Origin: Andrena cerasifolii
Taxonomy: Eukaryota; Arthropoda; Insecta; Hymenoptera; Andrenidae
NCBI RefSeq assembly: GCF_050908995.1
Contig: NC_135119.1
Location: 25,325,001-25,389,000 of the forward strand
Direction of reading: 5' to 3'
Length of the DNA: 64,000 nucleotides
Part shown: positions 22,528 to 33,900 of the stretch, piece after piece
How positions within the stretch are numbered: the first letter of the stretch is position 1
Layout of the letters: each line of letters starts with the position of its first letter
Made by a program: the position numbers and the translations under genes
The notes under the pieces: generated by a model
Told to the model about the DNA's origin: nothing
The model's database searches: none
The model's input: only the letters and a program-made list of their open reading frames with translations

Positions 22528-23957
22528 TTTTTTCAATTAACCACTAATTCCATTCAGCACCGTCGCACACTGCCGTGCTTGCTTACTGTCAAATCCAGCG
22601 ACCTCTGATAAGAATAAGATGAGGCTGACGGTGGTCGAATTTCGATTAATCGAATGTGGCTTTATTTGAATTTTGAATCAGAATTTCATACAAACGTATG
22701 TAGTACTATTAGTACTAACACGGACGAGGTCCTCGTGGGTCCTCGGCAGAGGTGATAGAAATAGAAACAATGATTTTGGATGATGAAAAATTTTTTGTTT
22801 ATAATTTTTAGCTCTAATAGTAATGATTGGATAAACAAACTGCAAATAGAAAAAATGTGTGTCGTGGCGAGCTTCACAACACTATATTTTTTTAAAATTC
22901 AGTTTAACAATATTTAATTTTCCAATCTTTCTTAGCGTTTGGACAATAATTTTTCCCATTTTCGAGCGCTAGTTTTCCCATTTTCTAATGCACTGTTTAA
23001 TCATTCCAGTGAAGTAATAATAATTGGATTCCGTTTGCCCCTAATATTAGTTTACCGCCAACACTGAAATTTACAGTAAAATCTAATTTTAAAAGTCTCG
23101 CAGAAAGTTGCACGATGCATGAGTGTCTTAAAAGTTTGTCTAGCCCTGAGAAATTCATCGGTTCAGTCAAGTGTGTGCATGGCATAGTGCATATTATCTC
23201 GTGATTTCTCAATTTCATCGATTACTGGACCATGTGGGAGGCCTTTTAATTTAACAGGATTCCATTCAGATATACCCGTTACTTAGAAGACTTTTTCAGA
23301 AACTGAAGGATGTTTAAAAACAGAAAATGATTTTGTAATCAAAAAGTGTTTCATAGAGTACCGTGCCTCTACGTGTTAGTGATGCGAACGCGAATTCCCA
23401 TAAGGTGATAGGTCTATCGTTTTAGCCTATACTTCGCCGATGTTAGTAACTAAGGGGGAGAAACAAGTATCTCACTCATATTTCTCCAAATATTCCTGCA
23501 ACTATTCACTTACACTAAGTTCAACTAAAACGTATTTATACATTATAAATAATACTACGTGATATGTATAAGCATTAACATTAATGTATCGAACGATTAA
23601 ACATTGAGAATAAAAGAGAATTCAGTCGGCGCAGAAAATCATTTGCAAATCCAAGGCCAAATGTTACAAATTGCTTGATATCTCGAGTTCTATCGATTAT
23701 AGTTAATAATAATTTATACTAGGCGGTTAGTGTAAATGTTGTTAACATTATTTGTCACAGCAATAGCCACTGGAATGGATATTTTAGCCGAAAATCCATT
23801 TTTGCCGAAGAATTCGCTGGATTTCGCAATTGTAACTAACCGTCGACCTTGTTTTCATCGGGGGACATCATTCCTCGAAGTCTACATAAGGAGCTCACAG
23901 ATCTTCATGTACTCAGTTGTCGTCGGTCCTCCGGGCTTTAAGGACCTCCGGGAACCC
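22528..23957. other. Intergenic, no gene seen
   Basis: AT-rich DNA upstream of NDUFB2. A CG-rich stretch just above 22527 may hold its promoter, but no core motif is clear. The segment 23394-23445 carries GTGATAGGTCTATCG and CTATACTTCG, a relative of the short repeats at 26280-26430. Confidence 0.4.
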
Positions 23958-24175
23958 TGGAGCTGCCGAGCCACCTGGATCCACTGGACTTCCTGGGGAC
24001 CTGGTTCTTCCTCCCCCTCTCCCCTGGAGCTGCCGAGCCACCTGGATCCACTGGACTTCCTGGGGACCTGGTTCTTCCTCCCCCTCTCCCCTGGAGCTGC
24101 CGAGCCACCTGGATCCACTGGACTTCCTGGGGACCTGGTTCTTCCTCCCTCTCCCCCCGGAGCTGCTGAACTTGC
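23958..24175. repeat. 67-bp tandem repeat, three copies
   Basis: TGGAGCTGCCGAGCCACC starts at 23958, 24025 and 24092 with almost identical units ending in CTTCCTCCCCCTCTCCCC, then a degenerate fourth part. One frame reads collagen-like GSTGLPGDL, but 67 is not divisible by 3 so the frame changes with every unit; a collagen gene is not supported. Confidence 0.85.
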
Positions 24176-24369
24176 TGTGGACCTGGTCAGGATTTCAACC
24201 CTGGTTCTTCCGCCAGCCTCTCACCCCTCTGGCCTGGGTTCGTTTATTCGCTTGGTGCTGATGAAATTTTGGGGTTCGGTAAGTCATTTAAAATTTTATT
24301 GTTTTGCGAATGTCAAATCCATCATCTGTCCTATTTCCATGCATACTTTCGAGAATTTTGCGCGAGTCG

Positions 24370-24672
24370 TTCTATTTTGTGTATTTCTTCGATGGGTTTG
24401 CATGATTTATTTTATTTCATGCATTTCTTCGATGGGTTTAAATGATTTATTTCATTTTCGTGAATTTCTTCGATGGTTTTCTCTGATTCATTTCATCTCG
24501 TCGATGTCTTCGATGATTTTCCCTGATTCATTTCATGTCTTCGATGGTTTTTCCTGATTTATTTCATCTCGTCGATGTCTTCGATGGTTTTCCCTGATTC
24601 ATATCATCTCGTCGATGTCTTCGATAGTTTTCCCTGATTCATTTCATCTCGTCTATGTCTTCGATGGTTTTT
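24370..24672. repeat. 40-bp tandem repeat array
   Basis: About seven degenerate units around TTTCATCTCGTCGATGTC and TTCGATGGTTTTCCCTGATT, diverging toward the left edge where the unit contains ATTTCTTCGATGGGTTT. Confidence 0.8.
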
Positions 24673-25019
24673 TGTGACAACTGTCACTCTTTCCTTCAAG
24701 TACTTATCTCTGCGGTGGTTTTGCATGCTCGTGCGTGCTCTGCTGTTGGTCGAAATTATCTCGATCGTCTCTAACTCAATAAGCTTTTCCTTAATTTCTT
24801 TCCAGGCCGACCACACCGTTACTAATATATAGTAGTTGATTGTTTCAGCTTTTCAGGTTCACCGTTACTCGGGGAATGGAGTTAATAACGCGATATATTT
24901 AAAAAGAAACTAGTGAAAAGTGATAGTGAAAAGTGATCGTGCAAAGTGACAGTGAAAGAAGACATCTAAGGTAGGTTAGGCTAATTTATTATAGTATGAA
25001 GTATTTAAGGTCCCATGTA

Positions 25020-25650
25020 AAATTGCCAAGCAGTCACTAAATCATTAACTATGTTGTTCGTTTATTGGCTCCTCATCTGTGATGAGGAGGTTACCGCTGC
25101 TTCCGTTTGCGGAAGCAAGTGACTGAGCATGGAATCGGTATGGGTGGATCGGTTTCATCCCTTGGTGTTCTTGTCCAAAGGGAAAAGTTTCGGGCGTAGG
25201 GGGTGCACCTTTTGGTACACTGCCTGCGTAAGTCACCCGGTTCGATTACCCAATCTCCGTGTTGGACGGCTTGAGTCAGGTCAAGTGTTTGCTCCTGACG
25301 AGTCGCATCGGAGCAACAGGAATCGTCTGGGAGGCGCCGAGCGCTTTTCCCTTTCGACTTGGACAGCAGGGTGGTAGGAACTGCGCCGTCCAATACTCGT
25401 TTCATGCTTACCCTTCGCCTTTCCTTCTATCCTGAATTTCTTTTAATCGAGTGATTGCTTGGCAGTTCCCTAGATTCTATATCTAAACCGAAGGAATCGA
25501 TGGAACTTTGTTTCCATCCATCTCTTTGGTTTAGTAGGCTTCATGTACAGGGAGATCGATGGAACTTTGATTCCATCTATCTCTCTACGGGTCTCCAAGC
25601 GCAGCAACCTCCTCGCGGTGAGACCTGGTAATCGGTGAGAACCGAGCCGA
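25020..25650. other. GC-rich block with nested inverted repeats, unidentified
   Basis: A 630-bp block, GC-richer than its surroundings. AATTGCCAAGCAGTCACT (25021-25038) pairs with AGTGATTGCTTGGCAGTT (25450-25467) with two mismatches. GAGGAGGTTACCGCTGC (25084-25100) pairs with GCAGCAACCTCCTC (25601-25614) apart from a short bulge. Two local hairpins follow at 25483-25534 and 25550-25586. Open frames overlap on both strands and match nothing known. A structured non-coding RNA or an old foldback repeat are both possible. Confidence 0.4.
25483..25586. repeat. Tandem pair of similar hairpins
   Basis: Hairpin 1 runs CTAAACCGAAGG to CTCTTTGGTTTAG with loop CTTTGT; hairpin 2 runs GGGAGATCGATGGAA to TTCCATCTATCTCTCT with loop CTTTGA. 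Both share ATCGATGGAACTTTG and TTCCATC, so one arose by duplication of the other. Confidence 0.7.
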
Positions 25651-27191
25651 TGGCTGCGATTGTCAAATATTCTAGTCGTATATAAGAATTTCTTTAACTT
25701 GCAATACTATGTAACTTAAAATGTTGTTCGATTGTTCTTACCGAACCCCAGAACACGAATATATTGTTAAGATGGAAGAATAAGTGCAAGTTGGAATATT
25801 TCAGCGAGATACTGGAACTGTTGAGTTTTTCACAATTTTTAAAGTCGTCTCTGCTTCAGCATTTTATTGAAATATACAAAGTTACAATTCCTTTGCGAGG
25901 TATTCCACGTTACATCGTGAAAGCATGTCTTCCACAGATAATGTTGTTGTTTATATAAATTTGTATGTTAAATAAATTTATTTTGCGTTAAATAAACCGA
26001 AATAGGACAGCAAGGTTAAAAGACGAATGCGATATCGTTTTATTTTCTTCCTCCGTTCTCTTCCGTTGAACGGAATATGTTCATAAGACGATTTTTAAAT
26101 TGTTACTCTAACAGAAACATTTGTAAATCGCGGGCATTGACTCTCAAAACATAAACTAGTTTTACTCGTGCTTAATTCTAGTTCCTACCACGCGTAGCGT
26201 TACAATCTGTTTTGAGACTTCACCGGTAACGTTGCATGCGACACTAAAATGGCAAGGGGGTCCTAGGACCCCCTAAACCGGCGACACAAAAATACATTGC
26301 TTGATAGGTCTATTCTATACCTCGTCTGTGCCACTACCTTCAGTCCTCAAATTATGGGTCGGTAACACAGTTGAGTGGCGACACGAATATCCATAACGTG
26401 ATAGGTCTATCCTATACCTCGTCTGGGCTTGGATGTTTCCATAAGTGAACCAGAGATGGCGCTGCATGTCATTTTCGACAGCTTTTAAAAATATTTTGGC
26501 GCGTAGAGAGAGAAAATGTTGAGTTGTAATTTAAATTTTATTTGCAATGGGGTATCAAATTTTAGGATTTGTTAAAGCAGAAGTTATTTTAATATCTATG
26601 TGTAATTAACTGCTGAATACTTAGCCATGAATTTGATATATTATTTCGAGAATTATTTAGTTAGCTTGAAAAATATATGACTGTTAAAAAAAGTCGAAAT
26701 TATTTAAAACTTTTTACAAGGAACCACCTAGGGAATCTTATTACCGAGCCTTTGCGTAACTCGTATTTGAATTCTCATTTTAATATCTCGTATTCGAAGC
26801 ACTTTAAATTCCCATTTCGTTGGAAAAACTTATTTACCCAAATTATCTGAAATATGATAACAGTAACTCATTGTTACCTATGTTATCTTATCTTCCGATA
26901 ATTATCTCCCGCACTTTATCTCAGATCGTACATGTTCCAATACTCTCCCCTTTGCCAATGTAGAACTATTAAATTTCAAACGATAGCCGCCAAATTTCAC
27001 CCCCAAAAGACTAATTCTTCAAACTATAATCCTAAACTGTCAACTGTCAACTGTTTTCGTCTTTTCAGTGATCCTTTCACAAACAGGAATCAACCTAACA
27101 CGCCGCCAATTTACGAAGAAATATTCTCAACCCGAAAATTCTGATTTTAATAAAATCACACGTGAACGTAGATCACATTGTAGTACACAAG
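25651..27191. other. Intergenic with short ~105-bp-spaced repeats
   Basis: No gene seen. Near 26283 and 26388 are two copies of a ~50-bp motif: GCGACAC, then TGATAGGTCTAT, then CTATACCTCGTCTG. A third diverged copy is at about 23394. The motif is a dispersed repeat of unknown class. GGGGGTCC / GGACCCCC at about 26255-26275 forms a small palindrome. Confidence 0.45.
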
Positions 27192-27470
27192 GGTGAATTC
27201 TTCTTTTTTGCTAAAATTCACTCTAGAGGGGTGAAATCAGCTGCATAAAGTTTTCACGCATTTCGTAACTTTCCGTAAAAATTTTGCAATATAACTTCAT
27301 TTTTCTTTCGGTAGTATTACTGAGCATAAAAAACTGAACAATTATTATATTCCAAGTTTTCTTCCATCTCGCGCCGTTGCAAAGTTATATTAAAAAAACG
27401 AAGATGAAGAAACGCGATAACTTTACTTCACCCCTTCTGAGTGAATCTCCTCATAAAAAAAGAATTTACT
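27192..27470. mobile_element. Diverged foldback relative
   Basis: AATTCACTCTAGAGGGGTGAAAT on the left is mirrored by TTCACCCCTTCTGAGTGAAT on the right, with GCAATATAACTTC / TTGCAAAGTTATATT further in. The same core (CACTC...GGGGTGAAAT) is in the elements at 19629-20042 and 47075-47435. Confidence 0.45.
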
Positions 27471-27838
27471 CCTTGCATACTCCAATACCCTCCACATTCC
27501 CGGTAAGGTTCACTGAAATCAGAATTTCCGAATTGAAAATATTCCCTCGTTACCACTTCACTGAAGCAAATGCACTCAATCTTCAACCAAACTTCATTAA
27601 CCTCTTCACCTATCGAACCTAACCTCCAAAGAAGCTCGAAGTCACAAGACTATACAAAATCGAAAATCACCAGGATCGATGGGATCTCTATATACGGCAG
27701 ATCGCGCCGATTGCACGGGAGCTTGTAGTGCGGTCGCGATCTGCGGAACAAGCGCGGAGAAAGTTGATTGGCTGCCGGTGGTGATCGCGGCGGGCGGTGG
27801 GGGGGACGAAGGGTGCAGTTACGCACGTAGCCGCGCTG

Positions 27839-27844
27839 TCAGTC
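27839..27844 (+). promoter_or_regulatory. Candidate initiator of the rk gene
   Basis: TCAGTC within a GC-rich stretch, about 250 bp upstream of the chosen start codon at 28092. It matches the arthropod initiator consensus TCAGTY. No good TATA box at the proper distance, so this is a weak motif-based call. Confidence 0.3.
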
Positions 27845-28091
27845 GGTGAGTGTATCCCGTGGCGCGCGGTTCTGTTCGTCGAGTCGATTCGAAGGGCGAG
27901 TGCGCACGCGTTGCCTGTTCCGCGAGCTTCGCAAGCTACCAAACACGCCGCGGTTCCCACCGTTGCGAAACGTCCTCTCGGCAAGACGCGGCTCTTTGAC
28001 GCGCGACCGGTCACGATGTGGTGAAGTGAGGACGTGCCCTGGGCGCGGCGACTCCGGTGGCAGGGAAAGAGCTGTCGAAAGCTGGCCGGCC

Positions 28092-28324
28092 ATGTGCACG
28101 CAGTCCTGCCGCGGCACCGCTGCTGCTGTCGTCCTGGCGATGCTGCTCTGTCAGATTTGCTCTGCCGAGAAGCAGCCGGTGTCCTGGAGAGGGCCGGCCG
28201 TCCTGGAAACCTGCAACGTCACCGCCGACGGACGAGAGTTCACCTGCCGCGGGGCTGGCTTCCTGTCCATCCTGGAGCCCCTCGGCTCCGCCGTGCTTCC
28301 ATCCACCGGGAATCTGACGATCTT
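28092..28324 (+). CDS. rk: rk coding exon 1: signal peptide and N-terminal cap
   Basis: Starts at ATG 28092. Hydrophobic AAAVVLAMLLCQICSA is the signal peptide; two cysteines in ETCNVTADGREFTCRG form the LRR N-terminal cap. It ends NLTI with TT left over before GTGAGT, exactly the phase that the exon at 55467 (A GAC CTA, giving LDLTSNN) needs. The link over 27 kb rests on this phase match, the LRR consensus spanning the join and the shared strand. Confidence 0.8.
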
Positions 28325-30941
28325 GTGAGTACGCAGTTGCCTCTTTGCGTGGGGGAGAATTTTGCGCGGGGATTTCGGGGCGTTTGAAATCGGGAGAGTC
28401 TACGGCGGTTAGACAGTTTATCGGTTCTTCTTACTCTCTTTGCCTATTTTTTTTGCTCGAGGTAGTAGGAGTCGCGTTATTGTGATGGAGTTTGAGAAGT
28501 TTAACTGTTATTAGTTAGAAAGTGATGAAGAGGAATGCTTTTAGGGTTCGTTTTAAGTAACGATTGAGTTAAGGCTCGTTAGCACGTTTCCATTAAATTA
28601 CGAATCACGTAGTGGCACGGTCAAGTGATATTGTGTCAAGGGTCACGTAATGGTGTGTCAACTTAACGTAGAAAGCATTCGAGATGCATCGAAAGCTAAT
28701 AACGGTCGCCCGGTCGTCTCTCTTTCTCTCTTTCGCAACTTTTCAAGCGCTTTGGCCGCGCGAAGGTCGCGCAAACTTCGGTCTTGAAGTGTTTAAATGG
28801 CATGAAAGTGTCCGGGGCCTTGCAATCGGGGAGCTTCTAGAATGTCATCGGCGATTGAATGAAAATTCGACGCGGATAACTCGCGGGCAACTGCCCGTAC
28901 CCGGGATCGCTTCTGGGTCAGAGGCATCTGACGAAATTGAAATCTAGTCCACATATTCGCTCCTGCTGTCCCTTTCTCTCTTTATAACCAGTCAGTTCTC
29001 CCTCTATCCGTGTTTTCGCACGCTCAGTGTCAGATTTCAAAACAAGTTGCTAGATGCCACTCGTCGTACCATTGTGCGTTTTTACTTTCGCTCGCCTACC
29101 CACGTCCTGCACCTGCATGTGCGGGTATAATAAAGATGTCGCTAGTGCCATCGCTAATATCCTTGTAAATTGCAGAGCATCGCATCTTTCTCACTTTTCT
29201 TTCCACCGTTGCTTGCGTGTTTGTGCTTTGGGGATTGCAAAACGATGGTTAACACGTTAATTTCTAGTATGTAGCTGTATCACTACTAGCAGCTACATAC
29301 TAGTGTTTCCATCGCCACTAGTAGCTACACCCTAGTATTCCTATCGCCACTAGTAGCTACACCCTAGTATTCCTATCGCCACTAGTAGCTACACCCTAGT
29401 ATTCTCATCGCCACTAGCAGCTACATACTAGTGCTTCCATCGCCACTAGTAGCTACACCCTAGTATTCCTATCGCCACTAGTAGCTACACCCTAGTATTC
29501 TCATCGCCACTAGTAACTACGCACTAGTGTTTCCATCGCCACTAGTAGCTACACAGTAGTATTTCCATCGCCACTAGTAGCTGCACCCTAGTGTTTCCAT
29601 TGCCACTAGTAGCTACACCCTAGTATTCTTATCGCCACTAGTAGATACACCCTAGTATTCTCATCACCACTAGTAGCTATACCCTAGTATTCTCATCCCC
29701 ACTAGTAGCTACACCCTAGTATTCTCATCACCACTAGTAGCTACACCCTAGTATTCTCATCGCCACTAGTAGCTACACCCTAGTATTCTTATCACCACTA
29801 GTAGCTACACCCTAGTATTCTCATCGCCACTAGTAGCTACACCCTAGTATTATCATCACCACTAGTAGCTACACCCTAGTATTCTCATCACCACTAGTAG
29901 CTACACCCTAGTGTTTCCATTGCCACTAGTAGCTACACCCTAGTGCTTTCATCGCCACTAGTAGCTACATCCTAGTATTCTCATCGCCACTAGTAGCTAC
30001 GCACTAGTGTTTCCATCGCCACTAGTAGCTACACCCTAGTGTTTCCATCGCCACTAGTAGATACACATTAGTATTTCCATCTCCACTAGTAGCTACGCAC
30101 TAGTAGTTCTCTCGCCGTATTAATCTGGAAGAGTACTATCTACCAGGAATGGTACTCACGGCAATCAACCCGTGGAAGCAAAAGAAAAGCGTCGCCGCAC
30201 GGTCAGGGACTAAATGGCGACGTTTGCAATTTGCATATAATAATATGACGGTCGCGCGGAATCTTCCGGGGCCGGCGCGAAACCGCGCGGAAAAACGAAC
30301 GACAAGCGATCGCGACTTTTTTCTGGCCTGGATTCCTTCCGAAAGTATTTCACGGGACACTTGGTCGTAGTTTCCGTGCACTCGGGCCCGATCCAGTGCA
30401 TGCTACTGCGCGCTGTCTATTTCCGTTTGGTTTTTTTATTTTCGTGTTCCCTCCTTTTTTTTTTTTTTCTTTCTGGGTCAATCCTAACCTCCCGAAATGC
30501 GTGTTCCGCGCGAATGTCTCGGAACGGGGTAGGGTAACTGCGCGACCGACACTTTTACAAGGGGCGACATAAATTAAAATCACAATAAAACTGGCGTTAT
30601 ATCTGCGTCGAGCGTGCTCCGGTCTAAAATTGAGAGGCGGAATATAACTAGAATACTGCGTACCAGGGAAACGTCGATTTAACGAGAGTCTGTAAGTTAG
30701 ATTAGATTTAGATTAGATTCAGACTCCTGGGGGGGCCTACGAGCTAGATTATTCAAATATGGTGGTCCAATGAGTGATACTCTCTTGAATAATTAAGGGA
30801 CTGATATTCTGTGAATAATACACATTATACAGACTTAGGTTAAGTTGAAAAACAGTCACTGACTGAACTTCGCCTTTGCTATTGTCTTTGTTTACGTTCT
30901 TGTCATTGTAATCTGCTATGTTTGTTTTGCAATAAAGACGT

Positions 30942-30988
<47 letters not shown>

Positions 30989-33900
30989 TATAATAATAAT
31001 AATAATTATAATAATAATAATAATACAGAGAAACTAACTTTGAAGTTCTGCAAAAGGAAAACTTCCAGAAAGTATAAGAAGACATTCCAAAATTTCAATA
31101 GTAATAGGAAGAACTCTTGTTCTCGCTAGCTCCCTCGAAACTTTAACATAGTTATAGAAACAGAGTAGGCTGAATTTATAATCAAAACTTGAATCGAACA
31201 CTGCGATCCCCCCGGAATCTTCGATCCTCTGAACTTTCCTACTTGGAACTTGCTTTGCTGGACGCAGAAGCTACAAATATCTGTAACTTTCACAAGCTCG
31301 CGCCCCCTACGCCGGAGGCCAAAGCAATAACCATCAAAACGCGTTCTTATCGAGTGATTATAAAAATAAAGCCTCTCGAGCGGCATCGCCGCGCTGCACC
31401 TTGAGAGGAATAGCTCCAAGAATAAAGGAAGGCGATACGCGCGCGATGTAACCGGCATCTCCTAAAGGCAAAAGGTATGAAGCATAATCCGTACAAGCAC
31501 GATGACGCCGCGACCTACATACCCGGAGGTTGATCCTTCTCGGCCCCGAAGACAGTCGATATTTTATAGAACGCCATTTAGGATCAAGGAAACAACAGGA
31601 GTTATGCAGCCACTCGATATGCTCCCCTCCACGTGCTTCTTGGAATATCGTCGCGACGATCGCGTCGAGGCGATCCCACCCGGTGTCTTCCAAAACACAG
31701 TGCCCCCTGCCCCCCCTCCCCCCTCCCGCTTCTTCGAAGATCGATTCGACGACGGCAGAACGCGGGGGGACACCGCTAGAGGGAAGGGCACGCGAAAAGC
31801 GTGGCCGTGTAATTTATCTTCTGGCTGGCGAGCGGGCTGATTAATCGACGGAGTCGTCGAGATTAATTTGCGCGCTGCTTAGGGCCGGTGAGCGAGTCGC
31901 CGGGAATTATCGGGCGTTATTGATTCTCAGCGGTCAGTAAATCGTTCAGGAAATGGTGTGCTCTTGTTAGGCTAATTGCTCGATTTGTAGGAGGACGTTG
32001 CGGTATAGCGGGACTTCTCGGTTTGGTGGTGGCCAGTACACGCTGTAGAATCTTTGTTGCGCGTGCAATGATATATGTGGAAGGTCTGCTAGATGGAGCA
32101 GGCGGTTCTGCACGTGTATTGAATGCAAGGCGTACAGTCAACTCCTCGAAGTATAGTGGTATCCTTAACCTTTAGAGGGCCGGGCTGGCCACCATAGTGG
32201 CCACCTAAGACTTTGGATACTTTGTCGGCCATTTTGGTGGTATGTATGCATAAATTGTAAGTAAATAAAATTTACAATTTCAATGAGGAAAAAATCCTGG
32301 AACTCTAAGTGTATAACTGTTAGACTCGTTTATACTTACCATTGTGTTTTGTAGTTCACTATATTTCTTTCACGCAATGTACGTATTGTAATTCACATCT
32401 ATGCTTAATCGATGCAGGAAACGGAAGTGCCTGTTATATATGGCGACCGTATAGGGGTCCAAGACGCGATTGCCAGTTAATTTGCGAAGTGTTGAGTTTT
32501 TGAAGTTTTCATAGCTGAGGTACTTTGTAACCGACTTCACAAAAAAAATACAAACGAGTCGAATCTATAACCTCCTCCTTTTTGAAGTCGGTTAAAAAAG
32601 GAGGAGCTTATAGATTCGACGCGTATGTATTTTTTTGTCCCCGCATAACTCCTCAGCATATGGACCGATTTTGACGATCTTTTTTTTATTCGAAAGTCGA
32701 CGATGCCCCGGTGGTCCCATTCAACACTGCATCAATATTAGCTCGATACTTTGCGAGTACTAGTTAATTCAAACTTCGCCTTGTTACATAATTGTTGTAT
32801 TTCATGTATTCTAATTAATGTTATCGACCTTATTCAGTTCTAGTTGTAGATGGCCAGTGGTTAGCACTGATAATTATTACTGATAGTCATCGACAAGAGT
32901 TATTGGTTATTGATGACTATTAAGAGTTATCGATAGCTGTTGGTGGTTATTGATAGTTATTCGTAGCAATCGATGGCTGTTGATAGTCATAGACAGTCAC
33001 TGACGACCATCGATACCTGTTTCTAGCTATTGATAGTTATTGGAAATTATTCACAGCCACCAAGACCCACTGATAGTCCTCCAGAGTTTGCAGCAACGAC
33101 AGCGGTAATCCTACCACAACTTTACCTCGCTCCTCGCGCACCCAAAATTGATTGGATTCCAAACGACCTTGACGTTGGAAGCGTGGAAGGATGAGGAGTG
33201 ATTAGAACGAATTGCCACCGCGAGCTGCAGCAATTAACGAGAGAAATGTTTACGATCGTTCGACGAAAGGATGAATGAAGAGTTCGAGCTCGCGCGGAGG
33301 CACCGGGGCGCGTGCACCCTCCTCCCCAGCGCCAGCGGCTGCCTTTCGTCGCGTTTTCTATAAATATTTCGGTTGGTCGCCGGCGTGCACCCAGCGGGGC
33401 GATTTTAAACCGGCCGTGATTTATTCTTCCCCAAGCTAGAGATTAATCGGCCGCCACCGACGCGCCGAGAGATATCGGCCGCTGAAAGGGCTGATGCTGC
33501 TACTGTCTTTATGTAATAAATGGAGCAACTGTTGATCACGGGGACCGCTGCCAGCGGCGGGCTCCCGTCCTCACCCCCATTTGGAATATTTATGCAACGT
33601 CGCCCGCGTTCTTCTCGGGGCTAGTTCCGACGATATTCTTACCACTTGAAGCGAACCGGACCTTACGAGTACCTAATCGGTGGTGTTCCTTCGGGGCGAG
33701 TCGAGGCTATCACTGCTGGACTCTTTCTGCTCTTTATTAATATGTTCACTGCCGTGGATGCTTCCAGCGACTGCGGATGTACCCTAAGGATACTATCCTT
33801 TGGACTCGTAACTTCTCTGTGGAGTTGGGATACAGAAATTCCTAGATTTGCGAACTTTTGAATAATAGTATTGTGATTATCTGATTACGAATGGTGTACA

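Noticed and set aside
23736..24557. 273-codon frame with collagen-like GSTGLPGDL segments
   Set aside because: The 67-bp repeat unit changes frame at each copy, so no coherent Gly-X-Y protein is encoded; the rest lies in a 40-bp repeat array.
24960..25010. Telomerase RNA template-like AGCCTAACCTA on the minus strand
   Set aside because: A single short match to a TTAGG-type template; such GGTTAGG strings also occur elsewhere (for example near 38846), and no other telomerase RNA feature was seen.
30903..31129. Poly-Asn and poly-Tyr frames
   Set aside because: Translation of an (AAT)n microsatellite at a LINE tail.
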